Source of the DNA: Leucobacter sp. UT-8R-CII-1-4
Lineage (GTDB): Bacteria; Actinomycetota; Actinomycetes; Actinomycetales; Microbacteriaceae
Length of the DNA: 64,000 nucleotides
Direction: 5' to 3'
Assembly: GCF_030010235.1 (NCBI RefSeq)
Contig: NZ_JASCRS010000004.1
Span: forward strand, 124,001-188,000
Below are positions 54,116 to 64,000 of this stretch, one piece after another (position 1 is the first letter of the stretch; each line of letters begins with the position of its first letter). A program made the translations under genes and the position numbers. A model generated the notes under the pieces. It did not search any database. It was not told the origin of the DNA and worked only from the letters and a program-made list of their open reading frames with translations.

Positions 54116-54952
54116 ATGGCAATTCGTAAGTACAAGCCGACGACCCCAGGTCGTCGCGGTTCGAGTGTCGCCGATTTCGCTGAGATCACGCGCTCGACCC
54201 CTGAAAAGTCGCTGCTGCGCCCGCTGCCTAAGACCGGCGGTCGTAACAACCAGGGCCGTATCACCACCCGTCACATCGGTGGTGGACACAAGCGTCAGTA
54301 CCGCGTCATCGACTTCCGTCGTAACGACAAGGACGGCGTAAACGCAAAGGTCGCTCACATTGAGTACGATCCGAACCGTACCGCCCGCATCGCACTGCTG
54401 CACTACGTTGATGGCACCAAGCGTTACATCATCGCTCCAAACAAGCTGAAGCAGGGCGACACTATCGAGTCGGGTCCAACCGCCGATATCAAGCCAGGCA
54501 ACAACCTGCCGCTTCGTAACATCCCAACCGGTACCGTGATTCACGCCATTGAGCTGAAGCCCGGTGGCGGTGCAAAGATGGCACGTTCGGCTGGCGCTTC
54601 GGTTCGTCTCGTCGCTAAGGATGGCCCTTACGCTCAGCTCCGTTTGCCTTCAGGCGAAATCCGCAACGTTGACGTGCGCTGCCGCGCAACCGTCGGCGAG
54701 GTCGGTAACGCCGAGCAGTCGAACATCAACTGGGGTAAGGCCGGCCGTATGCGCTGGAAGGGCGTCCGCCCAACCGTGCGTGGTGTCGTGATGAACCCAG
54801 TCGATCACCCACACGGTGGTGGCGAAGGCCGCACCTCGGGCGGTCGTCACCCGGTCAGCCCGTGGGGCCAGAAGGAAGGCCGTACGCGCAAGGCCAATAA
54901 GGAAAGCGACAAGCTCATTGTTCGTCGCCGCCAGACCGGCAAGAAGCGCTAA
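54116..54952 (+). CDS. rplB: 50S ribosomal protein L2
   Basis: A 278-residue protein required for subunit association and peptidyl transfer. It has [37 protein letters not shown] and the catalytic-centre loop [28 protein letters not shown] with the essential histidine. Confidence 0.98.
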   Translation: MAIRKYKPTTPGRRGSSVADFAEITRSTPEKSLLRPLPKTGGRNNQGRITTRHIGGGHKRQYRVIDFRRNDKDGVNAKVAHIEYDPNRTARIALLHYVDGTKRYIIAPNKLKQGDTIESGPTADIKPGNNLPLRNIPTGTVIHAIELKPGGGAKMARSAGASVRLVAKDGPYAQLRLPSGEIRNVDVRCRATVGEVGNAEQSNINWGKAGRMRWKGVRPTVRGVVMNPVDHPHGGGEGRTSGGRHPVSPWGQKEGRTRKANKESDKLIVRRRQTGKKR

Positions 54953-54973
54953 CGGGCAGGTAAGGAGTAGAAG

Positions 54974-55255
54974 ATGCCTCGTAGTCTCAAGAAGGGCCCC
55001 TTCGTTGACAACCACCTGCTTCACAAGGTGGTTGCCCAGAACGAAGCTGGCACCAATAACGTGATCAAGACCTGGTCGCGCCGCTCGATGATCATTCCAG
55101 CAATGCTGGGACACACCATCGCAGTGCACGACGGTCGCAAGCACATCCCCGTATTCGTCACCGAAACCATGGTTGGCCACAAGTTGGGCGAATTCGCACC
55201 AACTCGTACCTTCCGCGGCCACGTGAAGGACGACAAGAAGGGCCGTCGCCGCTAA
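54974..55255 (+). CDS. rpsS: 30S ribosomal protein S19
   Basis: A 93-residue protein of the 30S head. It has [46 protein letters not shown] and [16 protein letters not shown]. It starts 21 bases after rplB with AAGGAGTAG. Confidence 0.98.
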   Translation: MPRSLKKGPFVDNHLLHKVVAQNEAGTNNVIKTWSRRSMIIPAMLGHTIAVHDGRKHIPVFVTETMVGHKLGEFAPTRTFRGHVKDDKKGRRR

Positions 55256-55281
55256 CGCGGTGACGTGAAGGAGGAAGAGAA

Positions 55282-55665
55282 ATGGTGGAGTCGATCGCCC
55301 GCGTGCGTCATATCCGCGTTACCCCCCAGAAAGCTCGTCGTGTTGTTGACCTGATCCGTGGCAAGAACGCACAGGAGGCCCTGGCCATCCTGAAGTTCGC
55401 CCCGCAGGCCGCTTCGGAGCCGATTTTCAAGCTGGTAGCTGCTGCTATCGCTAACGCCCGCGTCAAGGCTGATAACGAGAACCTTCGCCTCAATGAGGAC
55501 GAACTCGTCATCGCTCGCGCTTTTGTAGACGAGGGTGCAACGCTCAAGCGTTTCCGCCCACGTGCACAGGGCCGCGCCTTCCGCATCAACAAGCGCACGA
55601 GCCACATCACTGTCGTTCTGCAGAGCGCAGATGAACTCGCGGCAGCAAAGAAGGGAGCCAAGTAA
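55282..55665 (+). CDS. rplV: 50S ribosomal protein L22
   Basis: A 127-residue tunnel protein. It has [27 protein letters not shown], a hairpin region, and [27 protein letters not shown] overlap with rpsC. Confidence 0.98.
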   Translation: MVESIARVRHIRVTPQKARRVVDLIRGKNAQEALAILKFAPQAASEPIFKLVAAAIANARVKADNENLRLNEDELVIARAFVDEGATLKRFRPRAQGRAFRINKRTSHITVVLQSADELAAAKKGAK

Positions 55666-56423
55666 TGGGCCAGAAGATTCATCCCTACGGCTTCCGCCTC
55701 GGGATCACCACCGACCACGTGTCGCGTTGGTTCTCGGACTCGACGAAGAAGGGCCAGCGTTACGCTGACTACCTCGCCGAGGACATCAAGATCCGTCAGC
55801 ACCTCACTGCTTCGCTTGACCGCGCAGGCGTGAGCCGTATCGAGATTGAGCGCACCCGTGACCGCGTGCGTGTTGACATCCACTCGGCTCGCCCAGGCAT
55901 CGTCATCGGCCGCCGTGGCGCAGAGGCTGAGCGCATCCGCGCTGACCTCGAGAAGCTCACCGGCAAGCAGATCCAGCTGAACATCCTCGAGGTTAAGAAC
56001 CCAGAGGCTGATGCTCAGCTCGTCGCTCAGGGCATTGCAGAGCAGCTTGCTGCTCGTGTGGCTTTCCGCCGCGCAATGCGTAAGGGCCTCCAGGGCGCTC
56101 AGCGTGCCGGTGCCAAGGGTGTTCGCATCCAGGTATCAGGCCGTCTTGGCGGCGCTGAAATGAGCCGTTCGGAGTTCTACCGCGAGGGTCGTGTGCCACT
56201 GCACACCCTTCGTGCGAACATCGACTACGGTTTCTACGAGGCTAAGACCACCTTCGGCCGTATCGGCGTGAAGGTCTGGATCTACAAGGGCGACCTCACT
56301 AACAAGGAACTCGCTCGCGAGCAGGCGGCTCAGAAGCCGTCACGCGATCGCGGCGACCGCCGCCGTGCGCCTCGTGGCGCTCAGGCCGAGGCTGCTACCA
56401 GTGCAGCAGGAGCGGAGAAGTAA
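55665..56423 (+). CDS. rpsC: 30S ribosomal protein S3
   Basis: A 252-residue protein at the mRNA entry site. It has [23 protein letters not shown], a KH domain ([27 protein letters not shown]) and [31 protein letters not shown]. The C-terminal ~35 residues are an Arg/Ala-rich extension usual in actinobacteria. Confidence 0.98.
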   Translation: MGQKIHPYGFRLGITTDHVSRWFSDSTKKGQRYADYLAEDIKIRQHLTASLDRAGVSRIEIERTRDRVRVDIHSARPGIVIGRRGAEAERIRADLEKLTGKQIQLNILEVKNPEADAQLVAQGIAEQLAARVAFRRAMRKGLQGAQRAGAKGVRIQVSGRLGGAEMSRSEFYREGRVPLHTLRANIDYGFYEAKTTFGRIGVKVWIYKGDLTNKELAREQAAQKPSRDRGDRRRAPRGAQAEAATSAAGAEK

Positions 56424-56426
56424 GTC

Positions 56427-56846
56427 ATGCTGATTCCCCGTCGAGTCAAGTACCGTAAGCAGCATCACCCAAGCCGCAGCGGCATGTCAAAGGGTGGCAA
56501 CAAGGTCACTTTTGGCGAGTTCGGTATCCAGGCCCTGACCCCCGCTTACGTGACGAACCGTCAGATCGAGTCAGCTCGTATCGCGATGACCCGTCACATC
56601 AAGCGTGGTGGCAAGGTATGGATCAACATTTATCCAGACCGCCCACTCACGAAGAAGCCTGCCGAAACCCGCATGGGTTCGGGTAAGGGCTCGCCCGAGT
56701 GGTGGGTAGCTAACGTCAAGCCGGGTCGCGTCCTCTTCGAGGTCGCCGGTGTCGATGAGCAGCTGGCTCGCGAGGCTATGACCCGCGCGATCCACAAACT
56801 GCCATTGAAGGCCCGTATCATCAAGCGCGAGGAGGGCGACGCGTAA
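56427..56846 (+). CDS. rplP: 50S ribosomal protein L16
   Basis: A 139-residue protein at the A-site. It has [39 protein letters not shown] and [30 protein letters not shown] overlap with rpmC. Confidence 0.98.
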   Translation: MLIPRRVKYRKQHHPSRSGMSKGGNKVTFGEFGIQALTPAYVTNRQIESARIAMTRHIKRGGKVWINIYPDRPLTKKPAETRMGSGKGSPEWWVANVKPGRVLFEVAGVDEQLAREAMTRAIHKLPLKARIIKREEGDA

Positions 56847-57154
56847 TGGCTATCGGAAGCAAGGATCTTGCCATCACCGAACTCGATACTTTCGAGAACG
56901 AGCGACTGGCTGAAGAGCTGAAGAAGGCAAAGGCTGAGCTGTTCAACCTTCGATTCCAGTCGGCTACCGGCCAGCTGGAGAGCCACGGCCGCGTGCGCCA
57001 GGTGAAGCGCGATATCGCGCGCATCTACACGGTGCTGCGTGAGCGCGAGCTCGGCATTCGGGCTACCCCGGCTGCCGCTCCTGTAAAGGCTGCGAAGAAG
57101 AGCACCAAGAAGACCGAGCAGGCGGATGCCGCCGCTGATACGAAGGAGGCCTAA
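56846..57154 (+). CDS. rpmC: 50S ribosomal protein L29 with C-terminal extension
   Basis: The L29 core occupies the first ~70 residues ([48 protein letters not shown]). A ~30-residue Ala/Lys/Thr-rich tail ([20 protein letters not shown]) makes it 102 residues, longer than the E. coli protein (63). It lies near the tunnel exit. Confidence 0.96.
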   Translation: MAIGSKDLAITELDTFENERLAEELKKAKAELFNLRFQSATGQLESHGRVRQVKRDIARIYTVLRERELGIRATPAAAPVKAAKKSTKKTEQADAAADTKEA

Positions 57155-57156
57155 AC

Positions 57157-57429
57157 ATGGCTGAGGTCGAAACCGAACAGCGCGGCTACCGCAAGGCACG
57201 TCGTGGCTACGTCGTGAGCGACAAGATGGACAAGACCATCGTTGTCGAGGTTGAGGATCGTGTGAAGCACCCGCTGTATGGCAAGGTGCTGCGTCGCTCC
57301 TCGAAGGTCAAGGCACACGATGAGCAGAACACCGCCGGCATCGGCGATCTCGTGCTCATCCACGAAACCCGCCCACAGAGCGCGACCAAGCGGTGGCGCC
57401 TGGTCGAGATCCTCGAAAAGGCGAAGTAA
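57157..57429 (+). CDS. rpsQ: 30S ribosomal protein S17
   Basis: A 90-residue OB-fold protein. It has [72 protein letters not shown] 2 bases after rpmC. It ends the S10 operon. Confidence 0.98.
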   Translation: MAEVETEQRGYRKARRGYVVSDKMDKTIVVEVEDRVKHPLYGKVLRRSSKVKAHDEQNTAGIGDLVLIHETRPQSATKRWRLVEILEKAK

Positions 57430-57457
57430 GCCGTAGGCTTCGGAAAAGGAGTAACCA

Positions 57458-57826
57458 GTGATTCAGCAGGAATCGCGACTCAAGGTAGCCGATAACAGCG
57501 GCGCCAAGGAGTTGCTCACGATTCGTGTGCTCGGAGGTTCACGACGCCGCTACGCGGGGCTCGGAGACACCATCGTCGCGACCGTCAAGGACGCGATCCC
57601 GGGCGGAAACGTCAAGAAGGGCGACGTCGTTAAGGCTGTTGTCGTTCGCACCCGCAAGTCAACTCGTCGCGCTGATGGCTCGTACATCAGCTTCGATGAG
57701 AACGCTGCGGTCATTCTGAAGGCAGATGGGGAGCCTCGCGGCACCCGTATCTTCGGGCCGGTTGGTCGTGAGCTTCGCGATAAGAAGTTCATGAAGATCG
57801 TCTCGCTCGCACCGGAGGTGATCTAG
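57458..57826 (+). CDS. rplN: 50S ribosomal protein L14
   Basis: A 122-residue protein at the subunit interface. It has [44 protein letters not shown] and [28 protein letters not shown] start after AAGGAG. It opens the spc cluster. Confidence 0.98.
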   Translation: MIQQESRLKVADNSGAKELLTIRVLGGSRRRYAGLGDTIVATVKDAIPGGNVKKGDVVKAVVVRTRKSTRRADGSYISFDENAAVILKADGEPRGTRIFGPVGRELRDKKFMKIVSLAPEVI

Positions 57827-57830
57827 TCCT

Positions 57831-58193
57831 ATGGGCGCAAAGATCAAGAAGGGTGATCTCGTAGAGGTCATCTCGGGCGCCACGCAGGAGCGCGGCGGCT
57901 ACAAGGGCAAGCAGGGCCACGTTCTTGAGGTAATCAAGGACAGCGACCGCGTGATTGTCGAAGGCGTGAACTACGTCAAGAAGCACGTGCGTCAGGGCCA
58001 GAGCTCGCGCGGCACCAATGAGGGCGGTATCGAGACCCACGAGGCTCCGATCCACATCTCAAACGTCGCACTTGTTGACCCCAAGACCAAGAAGCCAACG
58101 CGTGTTGGCTTCCGCGTCGAAGAGGTTGAGAAGAACGGTGTGAAGAAGACCGTGCGTGTTCGCTACGCCAAGAAGTCAGGGAAGGATCTCTAA
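57831..58193 (+). CDS. rplX: 50S ribosomal protein L24
   Basis: A 120-residue assembly-initiating protein with the KOW motif ([30 protein letters not shown]) and [22 protein letters not shown] overlap with rplE. Confidence 0.97.
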   Translation: MGAKIKKGDLVEVISGATQERGGYKGKQGHVLEVIKDSDRVIVEGVNYVKKHVRQGQSSRGTNEGGIETHEAPIHISNVALVDPKTKKPTRVGFRVEEVEKNGVKKTVRVRYAKKSGKDL

Positions 58194-58759
58194 TGACTGA
58201 GACTGCAGTAGCAACCCTGCCACGCCTGAAGCAGGTGTACCGGAACGAGATCGTTCCTGCACTTCGCGAAGAGTTCGGTTACGAGAACGTCATGCAGGTC
58301 CCTGGCCTCGTGAAGATCGTTGTCAACACCGGCGTCGGCGAGGCTGCCCGCGACAGCAAGGTGATCGAGGGCGCAATTGCTGACCTCACCAAGATCACCG
58401 GTCAGAAGCCCATGGTCACCAAGGCTCGTAAGAGCATCGCGCAGTTCAAGCTGCGTGAGGGCCAGGCCATTGGCGCACACGTTACCCTTCGTGGTGACCG
58501 CGCCTGGGAATTCATGGACCGCCTTGTGACCCTCGCACTGCCGCGTATCCGCGATTTCCGCGGACTTTCGCCAAAGCAGTTCGACGGAAACGGAAACTAC
58601 ACCTTCGGTTTGACCGAGCAGAGTGTGTTCCACGAGATTGATCAGGATAAGATCGATCGAGTGCGTGGTTTTGACATCACTGTCGTGACCACCGCAAAGA
58701 CTGACGACGAGGGTCGTGCACTGCTTCGTGCACTCGGCTTCCCGTTCAAGTCTGAATAA
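58193..58759 (+). CDS. rplE: 50S ribosomal protein L5
   Basis: A 188-residue 5S rRNA-binding protein. It has [66 protein letters not shown] and [28 protein letters not shown]. The usual rpsN (S14) does not follow it. Confidence 0.98.
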   Translation: MTETAVATLPRLKQVYRNEIVPALREEFGYENVMQVPGLVKIVVNTGVGEAARDSKVIEGAIADLTKITGQKPMVTKARKSIAQFKLREGQAIGAHVTLRGDRAWEFMDRLVTLALPRIRDFRGLSPKQFDGNGNYTFGLTEQSVFHEIDQDKIDRVRGFDITVVTTAKTDDEGRALLRALGFPFKSE

Positions 58760-58778
58760 CTGAATAGTCCAAGTGGAT

Positions 58779-58802
58779 GGCACCCCGCGTGAGCGGGGTG
58801 CC
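58779..58802 (+). terminator. Hairpin between rplE and rpsH
   Basis: A perfect 10-bp stem (GGCACCCCGC with GCGGGGTGCC) closed by GTGA. No T-run follows, so it may be a partial terminator or an RNA-processing/stability site. It stands where rpsN is found in many bacteria. Confidence 0.6.
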
Positions 58803-58872
58803 AATCCGCATGTCACCCAGGTCGTCTGTCGTGTAACGGCAGTCGATACCAGGCGAGAAAGTAGAGTCACTT

Positions 58873-59271
58873 ATGACGATGACCGATCCGGTCGCAGATA
58901 TGCTGACCCGGCTGCGCAACGCTAACAGTGCGCACCACGATGACGTTTCGCTCCCAGGCTCAAAGCTGAAGGAACGAATCGCCGATATCCTCAAGCGCGA
59001 GGGCTACATTGCTGACTGGAAGGTTGAGGCCGGCCGCGTCGGTACCATCCTCACCATGTCGCTGAAGTATGGCCCGAACCGTGAGCGTTCGATCGAAGGC
59101 ATCAAGCGGGTTTCAAAGCCCGGCCTTCGCGTCTACGCAGGTTCAACCGAGATCCCGAGCGTGCTCGGTGGTCTGGGCATCGCGATCCTGTCCACTTCTT
59201 CGGGGCTCCTCACGGACCGCGAGGCTGAGCAGAAGGGCGTGGGCGGCGAAGTGCTGGCCTACGTGTGGTAA
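58873..59271 (+). CDS. rpsH: 30S ribosomal protein S8
   Basis: A 132-residue 16S rRNA-binding protein. It has [50 protein letters not shown] [11 protein letters not shown] and [26 protein letters not shown]. In other bacteria S8 represses the spc operon. Confidence 0.98.
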   Translation: MTMTDPVADMLTRLRNANSAHHDDVSLPGSKLKERIADILKREGYIADWKVEAGRVGTILTMSLKYGPNRERSIEGIKRVSKPGLRVYAGSTEIPSVLGGLGIAILSTSSGLLTDREAEQKGVGGEVLAYVW

Positions 59272-59277
59272 CCAGCT

Positions 59278-59814
59278 ATGTCACGTATTGGAAAGCTTCC
59301 CATCACCGTTCCCGGTGGTGTAGATATCAAGATTGCTGGCCAGCAGGTCACGATCAAGGGACCCAAGGGCGAGCTGTCGCTCGTTGTTGCTGAACCTATC
59401 CGCGTTGCACTCGAAGAGGGCCAGGTAATTGTTACCCGTCCCGACGACGAGCGCGCATCGCGAGCGCTGCACGGCCTGACCCGCACGCTCATCAACAACG
59501 ACATCATCGGTGTTACCGAGGGCTACGCAAAGCAGCTCGAGGTTGTCGGAACCGGTTACCGCGTGCAGCAGAAGGGCAACGGCCTTGAGCTGGCGCTCGG
59601 CTTCTCGCACCCAGTACTGTTCGACGCTCCTGAGGGCGTAACGCTCGCAGTCGAGGGCAACACCAAGATCTCTGTCAGCGGTATCTCTAAGCAGGCCGTG
59701 GGCGAGGTCGCCGCCAACATCCGCAAGCTGAAGAAGCCAGAACCCTACAAGGGTAAGGGCATCCGCTACGCGGGCGAGAACGTTCGCCGCAAGGCTGGAA
59801 AGGCTGGTAAGTAA
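59278..59814 (+). CDS. rplF: 50S ribosomal protein L6
   Basis: A 178-residue protein. It has [51 protein letters not shown] and [24 protein letters not shown]. Confidence 0.98.
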   Translation: MSRIGKLPITVPGGVDIKIAGQQVTIKGPKGELSLVVAEPIRVALEEGQVIVTRPDDERASRALHGLTRTLINNDIIGVTEGYAKQLEVVGTGYRVQQKGNGLELALGFSHPVLFDAPEGVTLAVEGNTKISVSGISKQAVGEVAANIRKLKKPEPYKGKGIRYAGENVRRKAGKAGK

Positions 59815-59816
59815 CC

Positions 59817-60191
59817 ATGGCCGCTAACATTTCCCGCGCCAAGGGTCGCGCGGCTGCGCGTATCCGCCGCCACGCTCGCCTGCGCAAGAAGATCGTTGGC
59901 ACCGAGTCGCGTCCGCGTCTCGTTGTTACTCGTTCGTCACGTCACGTGTTCGTCCAGGTCATCGACGATTCGAAGGGTTTCACCCTCGCATCGGCTTCGA
60001 CCATGGAAGCTGACCTGCGTAGCTTCGATGGCGACAAGACCGCAAAGGCTCGCCGCGTTGGTGAGCTCGTAGCCGAGCGCGCTAAGGGCGCTGGCATCGA
60101 CGCCGTGGTCTTCGACCGCGGTGGCAGCAAGTACGCCGGCCGTGTTGCAGCGATTGCTGACGGCGCACGCGAAGCGGGGCTGACCCTGTGA
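59817..60191 (+). CDS. rplR: 50S ribosomal protein L18
   Basis: A 124-residue 5S rRNA-binding protein. It has [59 protein letters not shown] and the C-terminal [17 protein letters not shown]. It overlaps rpsE by 4 bases (GTGA). Confidence 0.98.
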   Translation: MAANISRAKGRAAARIRRHARLRKKIVGTESRPRLVVTRSSRHVFVQVIDDSKGFTLASASTMEADLRSFDGDKTAKARRVGELVAERAKGAGIDAVVFDRGGSKYAGRVAAIADGAREAGLTL

Positions 60192-60898
60192 GCGAAGAGA
60201 CGAAGGAGCAGCAAGTGTCTGCAGAGACCCAGGAGGCTTCGGCGCAGGGCGCTGAGACTCAGGCTACCGACCACCGCAGCGAGCCTCGCGAGCAGCGTCG
60301 TGGCAGCCGTGACCGCGGTACCCGTGGCGAGCGTGGCGGTCGTGACCGCAACGAGAGCCAGTTCCTCGAGCGCGTTGTCACCATCAACCGCGTTTCGAAG
60401 GTTGTTAAGGGTGGCCGCCGCTTCAGCTTCACCGCGCTCGTCGTGGTAGGCGATGGCAACGGCACCGTTGGTGTTGGCTACGGCAAGGCTAAAGAGGTGC
60501 CACTGGCAATCTCGAAGGGCGTTGAAGAGGCTAAGAAGAACTTCTTCCGCGTTCCACGCGTTGGCAGCACCATCCCGCACCCAGTGCAGGGCGAGGCAGC
60601 CGCAGGCGTAGTCCTGCTGCGTCCAGCCGCTGCAGGTACCGGTGTTATCGCCGGTGGCCCAGTGCGTGCCGTACTTGAGTGCGCTGGCATTCACGACGTG
60701 CTTAGCAAGTCGCTCGGCTCGTCAAACACCCTGAACATTGTGCATGCGACCGTTGAGGCTCTGCAGCAGCTCGAGGAGCCACGCTCCGTAGCTGCCCGCC
60801 GTGGTCTCGACTTCGACCGCGTCGCTCCAGCTCGCCTCGTGCGCGCTGAGGCGAAGGCCGCGGCCGACGCTGCAGCCAAGGCAAAGGCAGGTGCGTAA
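60188..60898 (+). CDS. rpsE: 30S ribosomal protein S5 with N-terminal extension
   Basis: A 236-residue decoding-fidelity protein. The double-stranded-RNA-binding core begins at [23 protein letters not shown] and continues [43 protein letters not shown]. The first ~55 residues (Gln/Glu/Arg/Gly-rich) and the last ~25 (Ala/Lys-rich) are extensions common in actinobacteria. GTG start overlapping rplR. Confidence 0.98.
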   Translation: MSEETKEQQVSAETQEASAQGAETQATDHRSEPREQRRGSRDRGTRGERGGRDRNESQFLERVVTINRVSKVVKGGRRFSFTALVVVGDGNGTVGVGYGKAKEVPLAISKGVEEAKKNFFRVPRVGSTIPHPVQGEAAAGVVLLRPAAAGTGVIAGGPVRAVLECAGIHDVLSKSLGSSNTLNIVHATVEALQQLEEPRSVAARRGLDFDRVAPARLVRAEAKAAADAAAKAKAGA

Positions 60899-61095
60899 TG
60901 GCTGCCCAGAAGAAGAGCCTGCAGATTACGCAGACGAAGTCCGTTATCAGTGAGAAGCAGAACCAGCGCGACACGCTCCGCAGCTTGGGCCTTCGCAAGA
61001 TCGGCCAGACGGTCGTTCGCGAAGACACCCCAGCGAACCGCGGTTACGTTCGCACTGTCGCTCACCTGGTGAAGGTTGAGGAGATCGACGCATGA
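60898..61095 (+). CDS. rpmD: 50S ribosomal protein L30
   Basis: A 65-residue protein with [60 protein letters not shown] overlap upstream and ATGA overlap with rplO. Confidence 0.97.
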   Translation: MAAQKKSLQITQTKSVISEKQNQRDTLRSLGLRKIGQTVVREDTPANRGYVRTVAHLVKVEEIDA

Positions 61096-61553
61096 GCGAG
61101 AACATCGAAGAGCGCGGCGACGTGCTGAAGGCGCACCACCTGCGTCCAGCACCAGGCGCGAAGAAGGCCAAGACCCGTGTTGGTCGCGGTGAGGGTTCTA
61201 AGGGTAAGACCGCTGGTCGCGGCACCAAGGGCACCAAGGCGCGCTACCAGGTCAAGGCTGGTTTCGAGGGTGGGCAGATGCCACTGCACATGCGCACCCC
61301 GAAGCTGCGCGGGTTCAAGAACCCGTTCCGCACCGAGTACCAGGTCGTCAACGTAGCCAAGCTGGCCGAGCTCTACCCGAAGGGTGGAGAGGTCACGGTT
61401 GCAGACCTCGTAGAGAAGGGCGCTGTGCGCAAGAACCAGCCTGTCAAGGTGCTTGGTGACGGCGACCTCAGCGTGAAGCTCATTGTTTCAGTCGACAAGG
61501 TTTCGGCTTCGGCAGAGCAGAAGATCACCGCCGCAGGCGGCGAGATCAAGTAA
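61092..61553 (+). CDS. rplO: 50S ribosomal protein L15
   Basis: A 153-residue protein. It has [61 protein letters not shown] and [13 protein letters not shown]. It ends the ribosomal run before the terminator. Confidence 0.98.
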   Translation: MSENIEERGDVLKAHHLRPAPGAKKAKTRVGRGEGSKGKTAGRGTKGTKARYQVKAGFEGGQMPLHMRTPKLRGFKNPFRTEYQVVNVAKLAELYPKGGEVTVADLVEKGAVRKNQPVKVLGDGDLSVKLIVSVDKVSASAEQKITAAGGEIK

Positions 61554-61572
61554 CTCTTTTAGAGTTCGGGCG

Positions 61573-61631
61573 GGGGCCGAGCTCGATCTTTTCTAAGAAA
61601 TTAGGAAAGATCGGCTCGGCCCCTACTTTTT
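61573..61631 (+). terminator. Rho-independent terminator between rplO and secY
   Basis: A long stem: GGGGCCGAG (61573-61581) pairs with CTCGGCCCC (61615-61623), and inside it CGATCTTT pairs with AAAGATCG. TACTTTTT follows. secY therefore probably has its own promoter between 61632 and 61714. Confidence 0.85.
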
Positions 61632-61714
61632 CACATCAGCCTCTCGGTGTAGGCTGGGTTCTTGGTGTTCGTGCACAACTCGGACATCTCATAGTTTTTG
61701 CAGGAGGCAGGCCC

Positions 61715-63040
61715 TTGTTTAGTGCCATCGGACGGATCTTTAAGACCCCCGACCTGCGACGGAAGATCCTCTTCACGCTCGCGATCGTGTCATTGTTCCG
61801 GCTGGGCTCATTTGTGCCCGCGCCGTTTGTTAACTTCGACAACGTACAGGCATGTCTTGTTGCAAACCAGCAAGGCACCTCTGGCATCTACGAGATGATC
61901 AACATGTTCAGTGGCGGCGCGCTGCTGCAGCTGTCGATCTTCGCGTTGGGCATCATGCCTTACATTACGGCTTCGATTATTACGCAGCTGCTGCGTGTGG
62001 TGATTCCTCACTTCGAGACACTGCACAAGGAAGGCCAAGCCGGTCAGGCGAAGCTGACGCAGTACACGCGTTACCTTACGATCGCACTCGCAGTGCTGCA
62101 GTCGACCGTTCTGATCACTGTTGCACGCTCGGGCATGCTGTTTGGCAGCTCGGCAAACCAGGCCTGCCAGAACCTTGTGTCGCAGGAATGGTGGGCGATC
62201 ATCATCATGATCCTCACTTTGACCGCTGGCACTGGCCTCATCATGTGGTTCGGTGAGCTGATCACCGAGCGCGGTATCGGTAACGGTATGTCGCTCTTGA
62301 TCTTCACCTCGATTGCTGCGCAGTTCCCGAACGCGCTCTGGACCATCAAGCTCTCGAAGGGCTGGGAAGTCTTCTTCTTCGTTATCGGCGTCGGTATCCT
62401 CGTGATTGCTGCCGTGGTCTTCGTCGAGCAGTCACAGCGCCGCATCCCTGTGCAGTACGCGAAGCGTGTCGTTGGACGCCGCACCTACGGTGGCAGCAGC
62501 ACCTACATTCCGATCAAGGTGAACATGGCGGGCGTTATCCCGGTTATCTTCGCCTCGGCAATTCTTTACCTGCCAATGCTTATTGCGCAGTTCAGCCAGA
62601 CTCCTGACAAAGACGGCAATCTGCCGGGCTGGGTCGTTTGGATCTCGGCAAACCTCGTCCAGGGCGATCAGCCGGTCTACATGGCCGTCTTCTTCTTGCT
62701 CTGCATCGGCTTCACCTTCTTCTACGTTCAGATCACCTTCAACCCTGAAGAGGTCGCAGACAACATGAAGAAGTACGGCGGATTCGTGCCAGGCATTCGT
62801 GCTGGTCGACCAACCGCTGAATACCTCAACTACGTGCTGAACCGCATCACAAGTGCTGGTTCGCTGTACCTCGGTCTGATTGCTCTGCTGCCGCTGATCG
62901 CGCTGGCATTCTTCGGCGCCAACTCGAACTTCCCATTCGGCGGCGCGTCGATCCTCATTATCGTGGGTGTCGGCCTGGAGACCGTCAAGCAGATCGACGC
63001 TCAGCTGCAGCAGCGTCATTACGAAGGGCTTCTTAAGTGA
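61715..63040 (+). CDS. secY: Preprotein translocase subunit SecY
   Basis: The channel of the Sec translocon, in the cytoplasmic membrane. The 441-residue protein has ten membrane helices; family segments are [74 protein letters not shown] and [20 protein letters not shown]. The TTG start is supported by a perfect AGGAGG seven bases upstream and by alignment of the N-terminus ([17 protein letters not shown]). It overlaps adk by 4 bases (GTGA). Confidence 0.97.
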   Translation: MFSAIGRIFKTPDLRRKILFTLAIVSLFRLGSFVPAPFVNFDNVQACLVANQQGTSGIYEMINMFSGGALLQLSIFALGIMPYITASIITQLLRVVIPHFETLHKEGQAGQAKLTQYTRYLTIALAVLQSTVLITVARSGMLFGSSANQACQNLVSQEWWAIIIMILTLTAGTGLIMWFGELITERGIGNGMSLLIFTSIAAQFPNALWTIKLSKGWEVFFFVIGVGILVIAAVVFVEQSQRRIPVQYAKRVVGRRTYGGSSTYIPIKVNMAGVIPVIFASAILYLPMLIAQFSQTPDKDGNLPGWVVWISANLVQGDQPVYMAVFFLLCIGFTFFYVQITFNPEEVADNMKKYGGFVPGIRAGRPTAEYLNYVLNRITSAGSLYLGLIALLPLIALAFFGANSNFPFGGASILIIVGVGLETVKQIDAQLQQRHYEGLLK

Positions 63041-63630
63041 GCGTAACCGCACAGACTCGTCTTCTCATCGTTGGCCCTCCAGGGGCTGGCAAAGGCACCC
63101 AGGCGTCACGAATCGCCGAGCGTTACGGAATTCCGTGGATCTCGACCGGTGATATCTTCCGCGCAAACATCAAGGCTGGTACCGACCTCGGCAAGCGCGT
63201 TTCGCAGTTGATCGAGGCTGGTCAGCTGGTGCCAGATGAGCTGACCAACGAGATTGTTGCGGATCGCCTCAAGCAGGAAGATGCCGCGAACGGTTTCTTG
63301 CTCGACGGTTACCCACGCACGGTGGATCAGGTGCACGCTCTCGATCGGGCGCTTGAGGCCGATGCGCGCGTGCTTGACGCCGTGGTGCTGCTTGAGGTTG
63401 ATACCGATGAGGTTGTCACTCGTCTGCTCGGCCGTGCTGAGGTTGAGGGTCGTGCCGATGACACTGAAGAGGTCATTCGTCACCGCCAGAACGTCTACCA
63501 GGAGCAGACGACCCCGCTGGTTGAGCTGTACACCACCCGTGATCTGCTGGTTACGGTTGATGGTCTTGGTGACGTCGAAGAGGTTACCTCGCGTATCTTC
63601 ACCGCGCTTGATACAAAGCTTGCCGGCTAG
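63037..63630 (+). CDS. adk: Adenylate kinase
   Basis: Interconverts ATP + AMP and two ADP. The 197-residue short-form enzyme has the P-loop [10 protein letters not shown], the AMP-binding [10 protein letters not shown] and [10 protein letters not shown], and the short lid between [14 protein letters not shown] and VIRHRQNVY. It lacks the zinc lid of long-form enzymes. GTG start overlapping the secY stop; the secY-adk-map order is standard. Confidence 0.97.
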   Translation: MSVTAQTRLLIVGPPGAGKGTQASRIAERYGIPWISTGDIFRANIKAGTDLGKRVSQLIEAGQLVPDELTNEIVADRLKQEDAANGFLLDGYPRTVDQVHALDRALEADARVLDAVVLLEVDTDEVVTRLLGRAEVEGRADDTEEVIRHRQNVYQEQTTPLVELYTTRDLLVTVDGLGDVEEVTSRIFTALDTKLAG

Positions 63631-63668
63631 TTCCGGTCTTTCCAACGTTCTATAGGAGCTGAATTTAC

Positions 63669-64000
63669 GTGAGTCGGGGTCTGCTGCGGCGTTCGATCTA
63701 CAAGTCACCCGCGCAACTGCGTCTCATGCAGGCGCCCGGGGATGCTGGTGCTGCTGCGCTTGCCGCTATGGCTGCGTCGGTTCGGCCCGGTATCACTCCG
63801 CTTGAGCTTGATGCCATCGCCGAGCAGGCAATTCGCCAGCTCGGCGGTGCACCCAACTTTATGTTGGAGCCTGGCTACCGTCACACGATTTGCGCCAATG
63901 TGAACGAGAACGTGGTGCACTCGATTCCGAGTGCCCGTCCGTTGGAGCCTGGCGACATTGTCTCGCTTGACGTTGGTGCCGTGATTCAGGGCTGGCACAG
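63669..64000 (+). CDS. map: Methionine aminopeptidase, N-terminal part (partial)
   Basis: Removes the initiator methionine from new proteins. The frame is open to the last base, so about 110 codons are visible: SIYKSPAQLRLMQAPGDAGAAAL, RPGITPLELDAIAEQAIRQLGGAP, FMLEPGYRHTICANVNENVVHSIP and LEPGDIVSLDVGAVIQGW, where the metal-binding Asp lies in SLDVGA. GTG start after TAGGAGCTG. Type I family. The 3' part lies outside the window. Confidence 0.95.
   Translation, partial: MSRGLLRRSIYKSPAQLRLMQAPGDAGAAALAAMAASVRPGITPLELDAIAEQAIRQLGGAPNFMLEPGYRHTICANVNENVVHSIPSARPLEPGDIVSLDVGAVIQGWH

Overview
The window is chromosomal DNA from a high-GC Gram-positive actinobacterium, most likely of the Microbacteriaceae. 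The grounds are mycothiol-dependent proteins (Mca-type amidase, mycoredoxin), a DUF4307 protein next to greA, actinobacterial GluABCD gene order, frequent GTG/TTG starts, many 4-bp ATGA/GTGA overlaps, and an actinobacterial WXG100 / FtsK-SpoIIIE secretion locus. No tRNA, rRNA, insertion sequence, phage gene or CRISPR array was seen. The window opens inside proS and closes inside map. All calls come from reading sequence; no database search was run.

Layout. 1-11190: the 3' end of proS, then an accessory type VII secretion (T7SS) locus: a WXG100 protein, a small helical protein, a 687-aa protein with a DUF1023-like alpha/beta-hydrolase domain, four tandem paralogous lipoproteins, and a 1570-aa EccC/EssC-like ATPase with an FHA domain. 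11299-28448: the conserved nusA-ylxR-infB-rbfA-truB-ribF backbone, interrupted several times. An 11-copy octamer repeat, a two-component system with a TAXI-type binding lipoprotein, and a GluABCD-type amino-acid ABC transporter lie between nusA and ylxR. A DUF805 gene on the minus strand lies between infB and rbfA, and mutY between rbfA and truB. 28636-43572: housekeeping genes (SNF2 helicase, pfkA, mycoredoxin, Pit phosphate transporter, aldehyde dehydrogenase, YcaQ-type DNA glycosylase, AI-2E family protein, ilvA, greA, mca, recQ). 43907-48416: the str operon rpsL-rpsG-fusA-tuf. 48495-51728: an antitoxin-like orphan and two envelope-polysaccharide genes. 52163-64000: the S10, spc and alpha-start ribosomal clusters through rplO, then secY-adk-map.

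How the parts work together. The ribosomal, translation-factor and Sec genes form a standard growth module with hairpin leaders before rpsL, fusA and tuf. The most unusual part is the T7SS locus. A predicted secreted hydrolase is followed at once by a tandem, duplicated lipoprotein family and then by the export motor. This layout resembles an effector with surface-anchored immunity proteins, as in the staphylococcal TslA lipase / TilA lipoprotein pair, but no sequence relationship to that system is claimed. A second unusual unit is a histidine kinase / response regulator co-transcribed with a TAXI-family binding lipoprotein that has no TRAP permease nearby.
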